A stretch of DNA of 64,000 nt from Paenibacillus sp. OVF10 (lineage in GTDB: Bacteria > Bacillota > Bacilli > Paenibacillales > Paenibacillaceae), in NCBI GenBank assembly GCA_022836915.1, contig CP094668.1, forward strand, positions 1,860,001 through 1,924,000, in the 5' to 3' direction. Within the stretch, counting starts at the first letter, position 1. Every line of letters starts with the position of its first letter. The notes under the pieces were generated by a model. It had not been told where the DNA came from and made no database searches. It saw only the letters and a list, made by a program, of their open reading frames with translations. Of this stretch, positions 1 through 9,222 are shown piece by piece. A program made the position numbers and the translations under genes.

Positions 1-1
1 C

Positions 2-814
2 GAGAAAGTGCGGATTGATATGCTACGCCGCTTTGGGTATTACAGTACGGAATCGAATGGTCACCTGAGTGAATATGTGCCGTGGTACCGCAAACGTCCA
101 GAAGAGATCAACGAATGGATCGACCTGGGCAACTGGATCAACGGAGAGACGGGTGGATATTTGCGGGTGTGTACCGAGGGGCGCAACTGGTTTGAGACTG
201 ATTTTCCAAACTGGATGAAGGATGAACCGATGCAATTCATTTCGGAAAAACGGGGCGAGGAGCACGGCTCGTACATTATTGAAGGGCTGGAGACGGGACG
301 TGTCTATCGCGGACATTTCAATACCGTTAATAATGGAGTAATCTCGAACCTGCCGGATGATGCAATCATAGAAGCACCGGGATATGTGGATCGCAACGGC
401 ATCTCCATGCCGCATGTAGGGGATCTGCCACTTGGACCGGCTGCGGTATGTAATGTGAGCATTTCCGTGCAACGGCTCGCGGTTGAAGCAGCGGTGAACG
501 GAGACGATAAGTTACTTCGTCAGGCGTTTATGATGGACCCGCTCGTGGGTGCCGTATGTAATCCAAAAGAAATCTGGCAGATGGTCGACGAGATGCTGGT
601 TGCACAGGCCCAGTGGTTGCCGCAGTATGGAGATGCGATTGCCGCCGCAGAAGCAAGACTTGCTGCAGGTAACTTGATTCCAACGAAGGAATATGAGGGC
701 GCCGCGCGTCTTAAGGTGAAAACGGTGGAAGAGATGCAGCAGGATCGCGATGCTGCCAACAAAAACGCGGGTGAATCCGATAAAGGAAAAGATCGCGAGA
801 AAGTGCAGCAATAA
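2..814 (+). CDS. GH4 alpha-galactosidase/alpha-glucosidase, C-terminal part
   Basis: This is the C-terminal ~270 residues of a family 4 glycoside hydrolase; the frame is open to the left edge, so the start lies outside the window. GH4 enzymes are cytoplasmic, use NAD+ and a divalent metal, and hydrolyse alpha-linked disaccharides or phospho-sugars. The block RRFGYYSTESNGHLSEYVPW is a GH4 hallmark, and the LPLGPAAVCNVSISVQ and MDPLVGAVCNPKEIWQ segments match the MelA-like branch. The last ~40 residues are charged and low in complexity. A hairpin terminator follows. Substrate (galactoside or glucoside) cannot be settled from this part alone. Confidence 0.85.
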   Translation, partial: EKVRIDMLRRFGYYSTESNGHLSEYVPWYRKRPEEINEWIDLGNWINGETGGYLRVCTEGRNWFETDFPNWMKDEPMQFISEKRGEEHGSYIIEGLETGRVYRGHFNTVNNGVISNLPDDAIIEAPGYVDRNGISMPHVGDLPLGPAAVCNVSISVQRLAVEAAVNGDDKLLRQAFMMDPLVGAVCNPKEIWQMVDEMLVAQAQWLPQYGDAIAAAEARLAAGNLIPTKEYEGAARLKVKTVEEMQQDRDAANKNAGESDKGKDREKVQQ

Positions 815-896
815 ATAAAGGCAGGATGTACAACAACGAAATATAAACGGAATATGAAAATCAAGAAAAATGAATAAGAAATATAAAGAGTAGACG

Positions 897-946
897 GGGC
901 CCTCTCCAGTATTGGAGGGGCTCTGTTTGATTCTATTTTTTCTCAA
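897..946 (+). terminator. Rho-independent terminator after GH4 gene
   Basis: GGGCCCTCTCCAG pairs imperfectly with TGGAGGGGCTC, followed by a T-rich tract (ATTTTTT). It ends the GH4 gene and overlaps the 3' end of the convergent lipoprotein gene. Confidence 0.6.
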
Positions 947-1474
947 CGACACGAACCACAAACGTAAAAGACGTATCTCCCAGGCTGATCTGTGAATCTT
1001 GAGGGGAAGACCAGCGGACAAATGCTCCATAATAATGTGTCCCTGGTTCCTTGGGAAGTTGGAAGGTCCCATCCGTAGAAGTAACGTATACATTGCGGTT
1101 GTCCACATATTCAGAAATACTTATCTCATCCGGGGGATATCTATACCCATGTCTATGGATAAATCCTCACCGGCAAGAACTTGGACCGGAGTGTTGTCTT
1201 CAAAATTTAGACTAGCGTAATCAGCGCAGGTGCCTCCCCAGCAATAACTGCCCTGTATAGCAGGAATAGAGATGCCGCTTTCGCTCTGAATAGTTGGCGT
1301 AGGCAGTTTCAGAGGTAAGTTGGGCTCCGGTTCATGAACCTGTTTTGATCCCATTTCGACTTCCTTTGTACTATGACTTGGAGTAGAATTACAGCCGGAT
1401 AATATAAGCAAAGTTGAAAAAAATACCAATGTGGTCAATGTTCTTGTAGTATTGAAGAATTTTATTTCATCCAC
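933..1474 (-). CDS. Hypothetical lipoprotein (frame broken once)
   Basis: A secreted lipoprotein of unknown function, about 180 residues when repaired. The N-terminus has a hydrophobic signal ending in a lipobox (LILSGC). The mature part contains YCWGGTCADYASL, with two cysteines that could pair, and a beta-rich C-terminus ending FTFVVRVVEKK. The frame breaks at the G5 run 1132-1136 (plus strand); one more base there restores IDIPPDEISISEYV and an open frame to the stop at 933. It is convergent with the GH4 gene. I recognise no family. Confidence 0.65.
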
Positions 1475-1766
1475 CTCCCTAATATTTTCCAGACGAAAAG
1501 CGAGAGAGAAATGTTGCTAATCAATGAGTGGGTACGGAGTTGAAGGGGCTACATAATTGGGATTTCCAATATGCGAGAAGCTGGTAGAACCGGCACAAGT
1601 GAAAGAGGTTTTTTCACAGATTGTTGACAATTAAGCTGCATGAAATAGAAGGAAATAGGCAAGAGACTCGACTCTTCTCCCATGCTATGTTATTATAAAT
1701 CTCTGATAACGTGGTAACGAACTAAAGCGTTTGGGTTTTGGTTATAGACATGGAGGGGTTCGAGAG

Positions 1767-2536
1767 ATGAGAAAAAAGCGATTCTACTATTATTCATTAG
1801 TATATGTGTATTGATTGTGGCTGGTTGTTCCGGTTCCGCAAGCAAAGACGATAACACGATTGTTGTAGGAATTGATGATAAGTTTGCTCCAATGGGTTTC
1901 CGGGACGAGCAGAACGAAATTGTTGGTTTTGATATTGATTACGCAAGAGCTGCAGCGGAGAAAATGGGTAAAGAAATCACATTCCAGCCAATCGACTGGT
2001 CTTCCAAAGAGTCAGAGCTGAACAGTGGCCGGATCGACATGATCTGGAACGGGTACACCATTACAGATGAGCGCAAAGAGAAAGTGCTCTTCACGAAGCC
2101 GTATCTGGAAAACAGTCAAGTTGCTATTACCTTGGCAGACTCACCAATTACAAAGCTGGATGAACTCGATGGCAAAAATGTGGGATTGCAGGCGCTGTCC
2201 TCCGCGGCAGATGCATTAGCAGCAAGTCCGCTTAAGGATAAAGTCAAAGCTTCCGAATTTAAGGATAACGTGCTTGCACTGACGGATCTGAAGACAAAAC
2301 GTCTGGATGCGGTCATCATTGATGAAGTGGTAGCGAGATACTACATGTCCAAAGAAGAGGGAACATTCAAACTGATGGATGAATCTCTTGCACCGGAACA
2401 ATATGGCATTGGTATCAAAAAAGGCAATGAAGAGCTTCTGAATCAGCTGCAAAAAGCGCTGGATGATTTGAATGCAGACGGAACAGCGGCTAAAATCTCC
2501 ACTCAATGGTTGGGTGAAGATAAGGTTCTGAAATAG
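1767..2536 (+). CDS. Amino acid ABC transporter substrate-binding lipoprotein (frame broken once)
   Basis: Family 3 solute-binding protein that captures a polar amino acid outside the membrane for the permease and ATPase downstream. The ATG at 1767 follows a GGAGGGG site, but the frame breaks in the A6 run 1772-1777; one more A gives MRKKAILLLFISICVLIVAGC, a normal lipoprotein signal with its lipobox cysteine. Without this repair the only start is TTG 1811, which would lack the signal n-region. The mature part has the family motifs GIDDKFAPMGFRD, IVGFDIDYARAAA and DMIWNGYTITDERK. About 256 residues, the usual length. The exact substrate is not decided by the sequence. Confidence 0.88.
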
Positions 2537-2575
2537 GCAGGTTATACACCTGATATATAGTTAGAAACAAAACGG

Positions 2576-2624
2576 ACCCCGTATTCCACGCTGGAGTGAT
2601 TCATGCCCCAGAGGAATGCGGGGT
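2576..2624 (+). promoter_or_regulatory. Intercistronic stem-loop between binding protein and permease genes
   Basis: ACCCCGTATTCC (2576-2587) pairs with GGAATGCGGGGT (2613-2624), 12 bp with one G-U pair, and has no T-run behind it. It sits between the binding-protein gene and the permease gene. A likely role is 3' protection of the upstream message, so that more binding protein than permease is made. Confidence 0.5.
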
Positions 2625-2648
2625 TAACAGATTAGAGGAGACAAAATA

Positions 2649-3308
2649 ATGAGTTGGGATTATCTATCGACCATTTTAAAACCGATGTTAGAGGGTGCAC
2701 AGACCACCATTTTCATGTTCTTGCTGGCGATCGTGTTATCCGTACCGCTTGGATTTGCGGTCACACTTGCGATGAGAAGCCAAATTAAACCACTGGCATG
2801 GATTGCCCATACGTATGTATATGTGATGCGAGGAACACCGCTACTGCTCCAAATTCTATTCTTCTGCTTCGGTTTACCGTTGCTTCCGGTGATTGGAGAG
2901 TATCTGGTGTTTGATCGTTTTGTTGCAGCGGGGATTGCGTTCATCCTAAACTATGCGGCGTACTTCGCTGAAATCTTCAGGGGCGGACTGCTTTCCATTG
3001 ATAAAGGGCAACATGAGGCAGCGAAGGTACTTGGTTTAACAAAGTGGCAAACGATGACTAAAGTCATTATTCCTCAGATGATTCGTGTAGTATTGCCCGC
3101 AACGGCCAATGAGTCCATTACGCTCATCAAGGATACGGCACTGCTCTATGCCGTGGCTGTACCCGAGCTGTTGTATTACGCCCAAGCGGCGGTAAATCGC
3201 GACATACAGCTGATCCCTTTCTTCGTGGCGGCGGTTATGTATCTGCTCATGACACTTGTACTCACCGTGCTGTTCAAGGCACTTGAGAAGCGATTTTCAT
3301 TTGAATAA
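2649..3308 (+). CDS. Amino acid ABC transporter permease
   Basis: HisM/GlnP-type membrane subunit, 219 residues. It has about five hydrophobic segments and the cytoplasmic EAA loop seen as HEAAKVLGLTKWQTMTKVII, which docks on the ATPase. The motif YVMRGTPLLLQILF near residue 60 is characteristic of polar amino acid permeases. The ATG at 2649 is preceded by AGAGGAG at good spacing. It is the middle gene of the binding protein-permease-ATPase operon, and one such subunit would homodimerise. Confidence 0.93.
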   Translation: MSWDYLSTILKPMLEGAQTTIFMFLLAIVLSVPLGFAVTLAMRSQIKPLAWIAHTYVYVMRGTPLLLQILFFCFGLPLLPVIGEYLVFDRFVAAGIAFILNYAAYFAEIFRGGLLSIDKGQHEAAKVLGLTKWQTMTKVIIPQMIRVVLPATANESITLIKDTALLYAVAVPELLYYAQAAVNRDIQLIPFFVAAVMYLLMTLVLTVLFKALEKRFSFE

Positions 3309-3341
3309 ATTAAATCTGATCAATCAAAGGACTGTCTGCAT

Positions 3342-4096
3342 ATGACACATATAATAGAAGTAAATCAGTTGAGAAAATCATTCGGTACACTTGATGTGCT
3401 GAAGCAGGTATCCTTCAACGTGGAACCAGGCGAAGTAATTGCCGTGATCGGGCCTTCGGGTTCGGGGAAAAGTACGATGCTGCGCAGTCTGATTCATCTG
3501 GAGGACATTTCTGGTGGAACGATTCGCATTCAGGATCAGACGTTGGTTGATAATGGCCGTTACGCGGGTGCCGCGGATATTCGCAAGATGACGGATCGTA
3601 TGGGTATGGTATTCCAACATTTCAACTTGTTCCCGCATCTGACCGTACAGGCTAATCTGGAACTGGCACCAAAGACGTTGAAAAAGAAAGCTTGGCAATC
3701 ATCCGGAAGCGCAGTCTGGAATTACTCGGCAAAGTAGGTCTGTCGGACAAGGCCGATGCCTATCCAGCCAATCTGTCCGGTGGACAGAAACAGCGTGTTG
3801 CCATCGCTCGTGCACTGATGATGCAGCCGGACATTCTCCTGTTCGATGAGCCGACGTCGGCGCTCGATCCAGAGCTGACTGGGGAAGTGCTGCGTGTCAT
3901 CAAACAACTTGCACAGGAAAACATGACGATGATGATTGTCACGCATGAGATGGGCTTCGCCCGTGACGTTGCGGATCGTGTATTTTTCATGGATAACGGT
4001 GAGATCGCAGAGGCGGGGCCGCCAGAACAGATCTTCGGCAATCCAAAGCTTGCACGTACTCGGACGTTTTTGCAGCGGGTGGAAGTGGAAGGATAG
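3342..4096 (+). CDS. Amino acid ABC transporter ATP-binding protein (frame broken once)
   Basis: GlnQ/HisP-type ATPase that drives the amino acid importer. Walker A is GPSGSGKST, the Q-loop is [12 protein letters not shown], the signature is [15 protein letters not shown], Walker B is [14 protein letters not shown], and the H-loop is [16 protein letters not shown]. The frame breaks in the A5 run 3681-3685; one more A gives [20 protein letters not shown] and a 251-residue protein of the standard length. It follows the permease by 33 nt and ends before a strong terminator. Confidence 0.92.
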
Positions 4097-4126
4097 AAGG
4101 CATTCCAAATCTAAGAAATGTCAAAA

Positions 4127-4168
4127 GAACGCAATCCTATGAGTAATAAGGGATTGCGTTCTTTTTTT
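4127..4168. terminator. Terminator after amino acid transporter operon
   Basis: GAACGCAATCC (4127-4137) and GGATTGCGTTC (4151-4161) form a perfect 11-bp stem followed by T7. It may also serve the convergent small gene at 4181-4393. Confidence 0.88.
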
Positions 4169-4180
4169 GAAAGTAATAGC

Positions 4181-4393
4181 TTATGTCCACAGGTATATGT
4201 TCCAGATCATCAATACCAGGGTCAACACGATATAAGTTACTACATTCCAACGTGTTCGAATTCGATAAGTGGTGTAACTCATGATTCCAAACAAAACAAT
4301 ACTAAAACATAATACCGCTACATTATTTTGATAAAAAGCAATAAGTAGAAGCATCACAATCATAAGTATGTTCATTACTTTATCGATTTTCAT
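4181..4393 (-). CDS. Small hypothetical membrane protein
   Basis: A 70-residue protein that is almost all hydrophobic: roughly two or three membrane segments (MNILMIVMLLLIAFY, VLCFSIVLFGIMSY, VVTYIVLTLVLMIWNIY) split by a short basic stretch RIRTRW. The ATG at 4393 is preceded on the minus strand by a GGGGGATC purine-rich site about 10 nt upstream. It converges with the transporter operon terminator. I recognise no family. Confidence 0.55.
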   Translation of the reverse strand: MKIDKVMNILMIVMLLLIAFYQNNVAVLCFSIVLFGIMSYTTYRIRTRWNVVTYIVLTLVLMIWNIYLWT

Positions 4394-4668
4394 CGTAGTG
4401 ATCCCCCAAAGATACTCAGAAAAGTATTACGACTATAATAATATCTATATGTTAGAGGTATTCTTGATTTATATCTTCACACGGATAAACGGTTCTTAAA
4501 TTCATATCCTTGAAGTACAATCTATAAGCTTATGGATTTATATATGCGTGTCCGGGGATGATGGAAATAAAATAAATCTAATGGTAATTCATTATTAACA
4601 CAATATGGATATTATTTTTCCTATTAATCAATTATAATGAACATACTTAAAGAACAGGAGGATTTACC

Positions 4669-5010
4669 TTGGAACATCGCGAAAATGATGTGGATCGTTA
4701 TTTTAATGACACATTGCCACCACCGCCTTATGTAGTACCAAAGACCAATAGTAAATCGATTGTATCACTAGTTTTGGGGATTCTGTCCATCACGATTCCT
4801 TACGTGGGTATTGTAATCGGCATCGTCGCGATTATATTTGCATCTTTGGCCTTCAAAGAGATCAGAGTTCGCATGGAGCAAGGCAGAGGATTAGCCATTG
4901 CTGGACTTGTTTGTGGAATCATCGGTACAGCGATGTATGTATTACTTATTTTGCTCGTGCTATTGTTTAGTTTCGCTATCTCAAGTTCTGAAATTTACTC
5001 TACATACTAG
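4669..5010 (+). CDS. DUF4190-type membrane protein
   Basis: A 113-residue protein with a proline-rich cytoplasmic N-terminus (DTLPPPPYVVPKTN) followed by two long hydrophobic segments around residues 28-60 and 77-105. The turn AFKEIRVRMEQGRGLAIAGL fits the DUF4190 family, whose function is unknown. The start is TTG at 4669, chosen because CAGGAGG lies 7 nt upstream and no ATG is in frame nearby. It is transcribed alone and shares a large terminator with the convergent yhgE gene. Confidence 0.8.
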   Translation: MEHRENDVDRYFNDTLPPPPYVVPKTNSKSIVSLVLGILSITIPYVGIVIGIVAIIFASLAFKEIRVRMEQGRGLAIAGLVCGIIGTAMYVLLILLVLLFSFAISSSEIYSTY

Positions 5011-5048
5011 AAATATGAAGTTAGCAAACTTAGATTGTAGTTAAAACT

Positions 5049-5127
5049 AAAAAAGCGAAGGCGTACCTTAGCCGACACCCCTTGTTGTCCAGAAGAGGGT
5101 GGAGCTTAGGTACACGCCTTTGCTTTT
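5049..5127. terminator. Bidirectional terminator
   Basis: AAAAAAGCGAAGGCGTACCTTAGC pairs with GCTTAGGTACACGCCTTTGCTTTTT around an inner GACACCCC/GGGTGG stem. It lies between the convergent DUF4190 and yhgE genes. Confidence 0.85.
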
Positions 5128-5137
5128 TATTTTACTT

Positions 5138-7326
5138 TTATAGGTGAAGTACGACCTCACCGCTAACGTCCTCAACCTCACGGGTGCGATGCACCATGAA
5201 ATACGTTAAGGTTCCTCCAAGCCCAATCACAGCAAAGATGCACAGAATCCCGATCTGATCCCAAGCCACGCCGAACTGTCCACTTGAGATGACTGCTTTA
5301 TAACCTGTTACCGAATAGGTCATAGGTAGCCAAGGGTTGAATACTTTCAGCCAATTGGGAATCAGTTCGAGCGGGAAGGTGCCCGCGCTGGTCGTAAGTT
5401 GGAAGATCAGCATCAGAATAGCAATGAAACGACCCGGATTCTCCAGCCATGTCACCAGTGCCTGAATGATGTACATGAAGCTTAGACTGGTAACAAAGCT
5501 GAACAAGAGGAACAATGGAACGCTCTGAACATTCAGACCTAAACCGTACAAGACCAGCCATGAAGCAAGCAGGGACTGTACAGCACTCATGAGCGTGAAG
5601 GACAGCGTTTTACTCACAAAACGATTCCAGCCACTTGCCTCACTAACTGTGCTGCCGCGTGTTGGCACTACCAATGTGGCAATCAATGCCCCTACAAATA
5701 GCCCGAGTGACAGGAAGTATGGCGAGAATCCTGTACCATAGTTAGGAACCTCGTTATATTTATGCTCATCGACCTGAACAGGCTCTGCATACATGGTTAC
5801 CAATTCATCCGTCTTTTTCACACTACCCGTCTGCTCAGCCGCTTCATTCAGCTTGGTGGCAAGTTCGCCAGAGCCGTCCGTTAGCTTAAGCGTACCTTCT
5901 TTTAACTGACCGGCGCCGTCATCGAGCTTATGTGAGCCATCTGCCAAGGTTGAGATTCCGTCTGTAAGTTGGCTTACACCCACAACCAATTTGTCTGCAC
6001 CAGCATTCAATTGACCTGAACCATCCGCAAGTTTGGCTCCTCCAGCGGAAGCCTCAGATAATTTGGAATTGAATTGTTGTAGACCAGTCGCAAGCTTTTC
6101 TTGTCCGGCGGATAACTGCGTAGCTCCTTGTACCAGTTGTTGTTCACCTTGTACCAACTGGCTGCTGCCTTGATGCAGTTGTTGCTGTGCAGCATACAGG
6201 TTTTGGCTGCCTGCGACCAATTGCTGTCCACCCTGATACACTTGTTCGCTGCCAGCGGCTACGGCCTGGCTGGCTGCCAGTAGCTGCTGCACAGCAGGAC
6301 TTGCGGCCAGTTCCGGGCTGGCTTCAGCTAATTGGGCGAGCCCTTGTGCAACTGCTTTGGCACCCTCGCTAACTTTGGCGCTACCCTCAACAGAACTTTG
6401 CAGCCCAGCCGTCAGCTTCGCACTGCCTTCCTCGGAAGCCGCCAGTCCTGCATCCAACTTAGCTACGCCTTCCTGAGCAGACTGAAGCCCAGTCTGTAGC
6501 TGTTTGCTACCTGTCTCAGCCTGGGCTGCTCCATCACTCAGCTTCGTGCCTGCTGCTGCCAATTGGGACAGTCCACTGGACAGGGCGCTTGCGCCAGTAT
6601 GAAGATCACCTGTGCCTTGGGCGAGAGTGGACGTACCTTCCTTTAACGGAACTACGCCTGTTTCCAGCTTATCGGTTCCTGCGGCCAGTTTAGAGAGGTT
6701 CTCTTTTAATGTAGCAGCACCCTCATCCAGCGTGATCGCACCATCATGAATCTGACCTGCGCCATCCCCGGCATCCGCCAAACCGCCAGAGATTTTTTCG
6801 ACCTGATCCAATAGCGTTTCGGTATACGATTCTGTGACTTTGGCAGCGACCTTGGAGCGAATTTGTTTGACCGCCGTGCCGCCAATCTGACCTGCGAGGA
6901 AGTTGTATCCTTCATTGGGCTCATAGATCAGCTCTGCCGGCTCAGGGTGCTCATCCATCAGGGTTGTTGCTTTAGTGGAAAAGTCCTCCGGAATCACAAT
7001 CGTCATATAATACGTGTTGGCTTGCATACCTTGTTCTGCTTGTTCACGAGTCACGAATTGCCAGTCGAAATCGTCACTTTTTTCAATTCATCGACCAGAT
7101 TCTGACCGACCTCGAGTGATTTGTCATTGTAGACTGCACCCTGATCCGTGTTGACCACGGCCACAGGTAACTCATTCATTTTTCCATAGGGGTCCCAGAA
7201 TGCGTTCAGGAACAGGCCACTATACAGCACCGGAATGAACAGTACAACGAGAATTGGAATAAATACTTTTGGTTTCTTGAAGGCGGACTTCAGATCCTGC
7301 CCAAATACGTGGAATGATTTCATCAT
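5138..7326 (-). CDS. yhgE: YhgE/Pip domain membrane protein (frame broken once)
   Basis: A large YhgE/Pip-family membrane protein, about 729 residues when repaired. It has one N-terminal membrane segment (VFIPILVVLFIPVLYSGLF), a long extracellular region and about five C-terminal membrane segments resembling ABC-2 exporters. Residues ~180-480 are a long run of heptad-like LxxGxxxLxxG units, predicted to form an extended helical rod. The frame breaks in the T6 run 7078-7083 (plus strand); one more base gives LKKSDDFDWQFVTREQAEQG. The family includes the lactococcal phage infection protein. It lies downstream of, and probably with, the TetR gene, as in B. subtilis yhgD-yhgE. Confidence 0.88.
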
Positions 7327-7400
7327 GTTCTCTCCCTATCCTTACGCTAATCCGTTTGTTCTATCTCTATTATGTGTTGAATCTATCGGCATGCCTTTCT

Positions 7401-7979
7401 CTAGGTGGGGGATAAGCCATTCTGGAGAAAGAGGCCCACAAAATCCTTGATCTGATCCTTATGCAGCGTAGGATGTGCTTTGTTCCAATCCGAGGTTAAG
7501 GTGACATACAGCTTCAGCAGGACAAAAGAAACCAGCTTGGGATCGTCCCTGCGAATCTGCTCCAACTCCATGGCACGACTGACCTGACGCTCCAGGTATT
7601 CAAGAATGGCTGTCTCCACTTTCTGCAAACCTTCCTTGGCTTGCGGTGTACCGAACTCGTTGACCTCCTGAAAGAGCTTGATCAACAGCTCATGTTCCTG
7701 CCGGTACTCCAGCAAAGAATCCATGCTCATATGCACGTTATCCAGAAAGGAATTCTCTTCCTTCACGGTCTGCTCTGTAATCTGTCTCATATCCGCAATG
7801 ATTGAGCGCAGAATCTCGCTGAACAGTTCTTCTTTATTTTCGAAAAAAGTATAGATCGTTCCCTTGCCCACATTGGCAAGTCTCGCCACCTGCTCCATCG
7901 TTGTGGCCTTGTAGCCAAACAGGGCAAAGGATTTCTCGGCAGAATCCATCACCTGTTGCCTTCGATCTATCGTTTTCAT
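7401..7979 (-). CDS. yhgD: TetR-family regulator, YhgD-like
   Basis: A 192-residue TetR/AcrR repressor. The N-terminal helix-turn-helix is clear: ATTMEQVARLANVGKGTIYT followed by FFENKEELF. The C-terminal two thirds are a helical ligand and dimer domain. The ATG at 7979 has AAGGAGGTG upstream. It is the first gene of a likely two-gene unit with yhgE. The candidate operator at 8036-8066 lies just upstream, so the gene probably represses itself and yhgE. The symbol rests on domain and gene order. Confidence 0.82.
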   Translation of the reverse strand: MKTIDRRQQVMDSAEKSFALFGYKATTMEQVARLANVGKGTIYTFFENKEELFSEILRSIIADMRQITEQTVKEENSFLDNVHMSMDSLLEYRQEHELLIKLFQEVNEFGTPQAKEGLQKVETAILEYLERQVSRAMELEQIRRDDPKLVSFVLLKLYVTLTSDWNKAHPTLHKDQIKDFVGLFLQNGLSPT

Positions 7980-8035
7980 CGCATATACACCTCCTTGTAG
8001 GCTGAAAGGATAATGGGTAAGGTAAATTTTTTTAG

Positions 8036-8066
8036 TGACCGTTTTACTATTATGGTCAGTTGGTCG
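8036..8066. promoter_or_regulatory. Candidate TetR operator
   Basis: TGACC (8036-8040) and GGTCA (8054-8058) form an inverted repeat, followed by a further half-site TGGTCG (8061-8066). It lies about 60 nt upstream of the TetR gene start, the expected place for autoregulation. Confidence 0.5.
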
Positions 8067-8277
8067 TTAACAACTGTAGCACTTAAACAGGGAATGAGGA
8101 TGTGAGCTTTGTCATATTACGGATGGGAGATGAAGAATGTTATTCAGGGGAAGAAGTATCAGTCTCAGACAGCTGTGAATGTGATGGCGCTCCAATACCC
8201 GACTAGAATAGCTGATCGTAAAAAAACTCGTAACTATGTCTTAGTTGAATCCGTTTAATAGGTTGAGGTGATTGAGA

Positions 8278-9053
8278 ATGAAACCATTTAAATATTGGAG
8301 CCCGCGTTTGAGTATACTTTTGATTCTAGTCATTATTGTTGGTTGCGGAACATCGAATAAGGGAGAAATAACATCCAAACCCCAGGAAACGGTTAAGGAA
8401 GAAGTTTCAAAGGAATCAACGAAGCGATGCCCGGGAACCATTGAATGGATTGATTTTCTGATGATTCATAATGTTACATATTTTCAAAACAACGAAGGGG
8501 CCAAAGTGGTACCTACAGAGCAAATAGGGGATAGGGTAGGGAAGTGAGCTACATGCTGAACGAGCATGCGTGTGCGGATCATGTGACCGAGAATGGTGAT
8601 GCGGCATATCTTCCAATTGGAACTGTTATATATGAACTAAAAGGTTATAAGTCGCATTATCGCGTGGTAGCGAATAATAAGGTTTATGAAGCAAAAGAAA
8701 ATCCCAATGCTAAGACAATGGGAGACCTGATGGACATTGAAGGCAAAGTGGAAAAAGTCAGCCTTGAAAGCGGCATTGATGGCAGTCCAATCGGTGACTT
8801 TCCCCAAGACGTCGCATCCGAATTCATGAACGAGCTTTTGCCATTGCGATATGTTGGCTTTGATGAGGTATATAAGAAATTCAAGCATGAGACAGGGATT
8901 TTTTTACGTGTGTACCTTCAAGATGGAACATCTTTTCGAATGGTTTATTATCCAAAAGCGAATGCTTTCTCAGCAGGTGCATTTGGAACAGAAAAGTTAC
9001 AATCTTTAATCGTTTCTCAGAGAAAAGAAATTAAAGCAGCTGCAGGATTATAG
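8278..9053 (+). CDS. Hypothetical lipoprotein (frame broken once)
   Basis: A secreted lipoprotein of about 258 residues when repaired. The signal SILLILVIIVGC ends in a lipobox. The mature part runs through WIDFLMIHNVTYFQN, GTVIYELKGYKSHYRVVANN and a C-terminal LRVYLQDGTSFRMVYYPKANA; I recognise no family with confidence. The ATG at 8278 is preferred over TTG 8272 because GAGGTG lies 7 nt upstream. The frame breaks at the GGG 8539-8541; one more base gives IGDRVGEVSYMLNEHACADH. A terminator shared with the convergent chemoreceptor gene follows. Confidence 0.75.
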
Positions 9054-9141
9054 TGGATTGGAGGTTCAACAATCAGTTGATGACACCACTGTCTGTTAAA
9101 TGATATCGTGAAGGTATAGAACCTACCCGGGTAACAACAAA

Positions 9142-9184
9142 AAAACCAAGGCTTCGAGTTAGTCACTCATAAGCCTTGGTTTTT
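9142..9184. terminator. Bidirectional terminator
   Basis: AAAACCAAGGCTT (9142-9154) and AAGCCTTGGTTTT (9171-9184) form a strong stem with A and T runs on the two sides. It separates the convergent lipoprotein and chemoreceptor genes. Confidence 0.9.
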
Positions 9185-9222
9185 TACTGTGTCTTATTCT
9201 TGCTAGCTGTTTCGTATTACTT

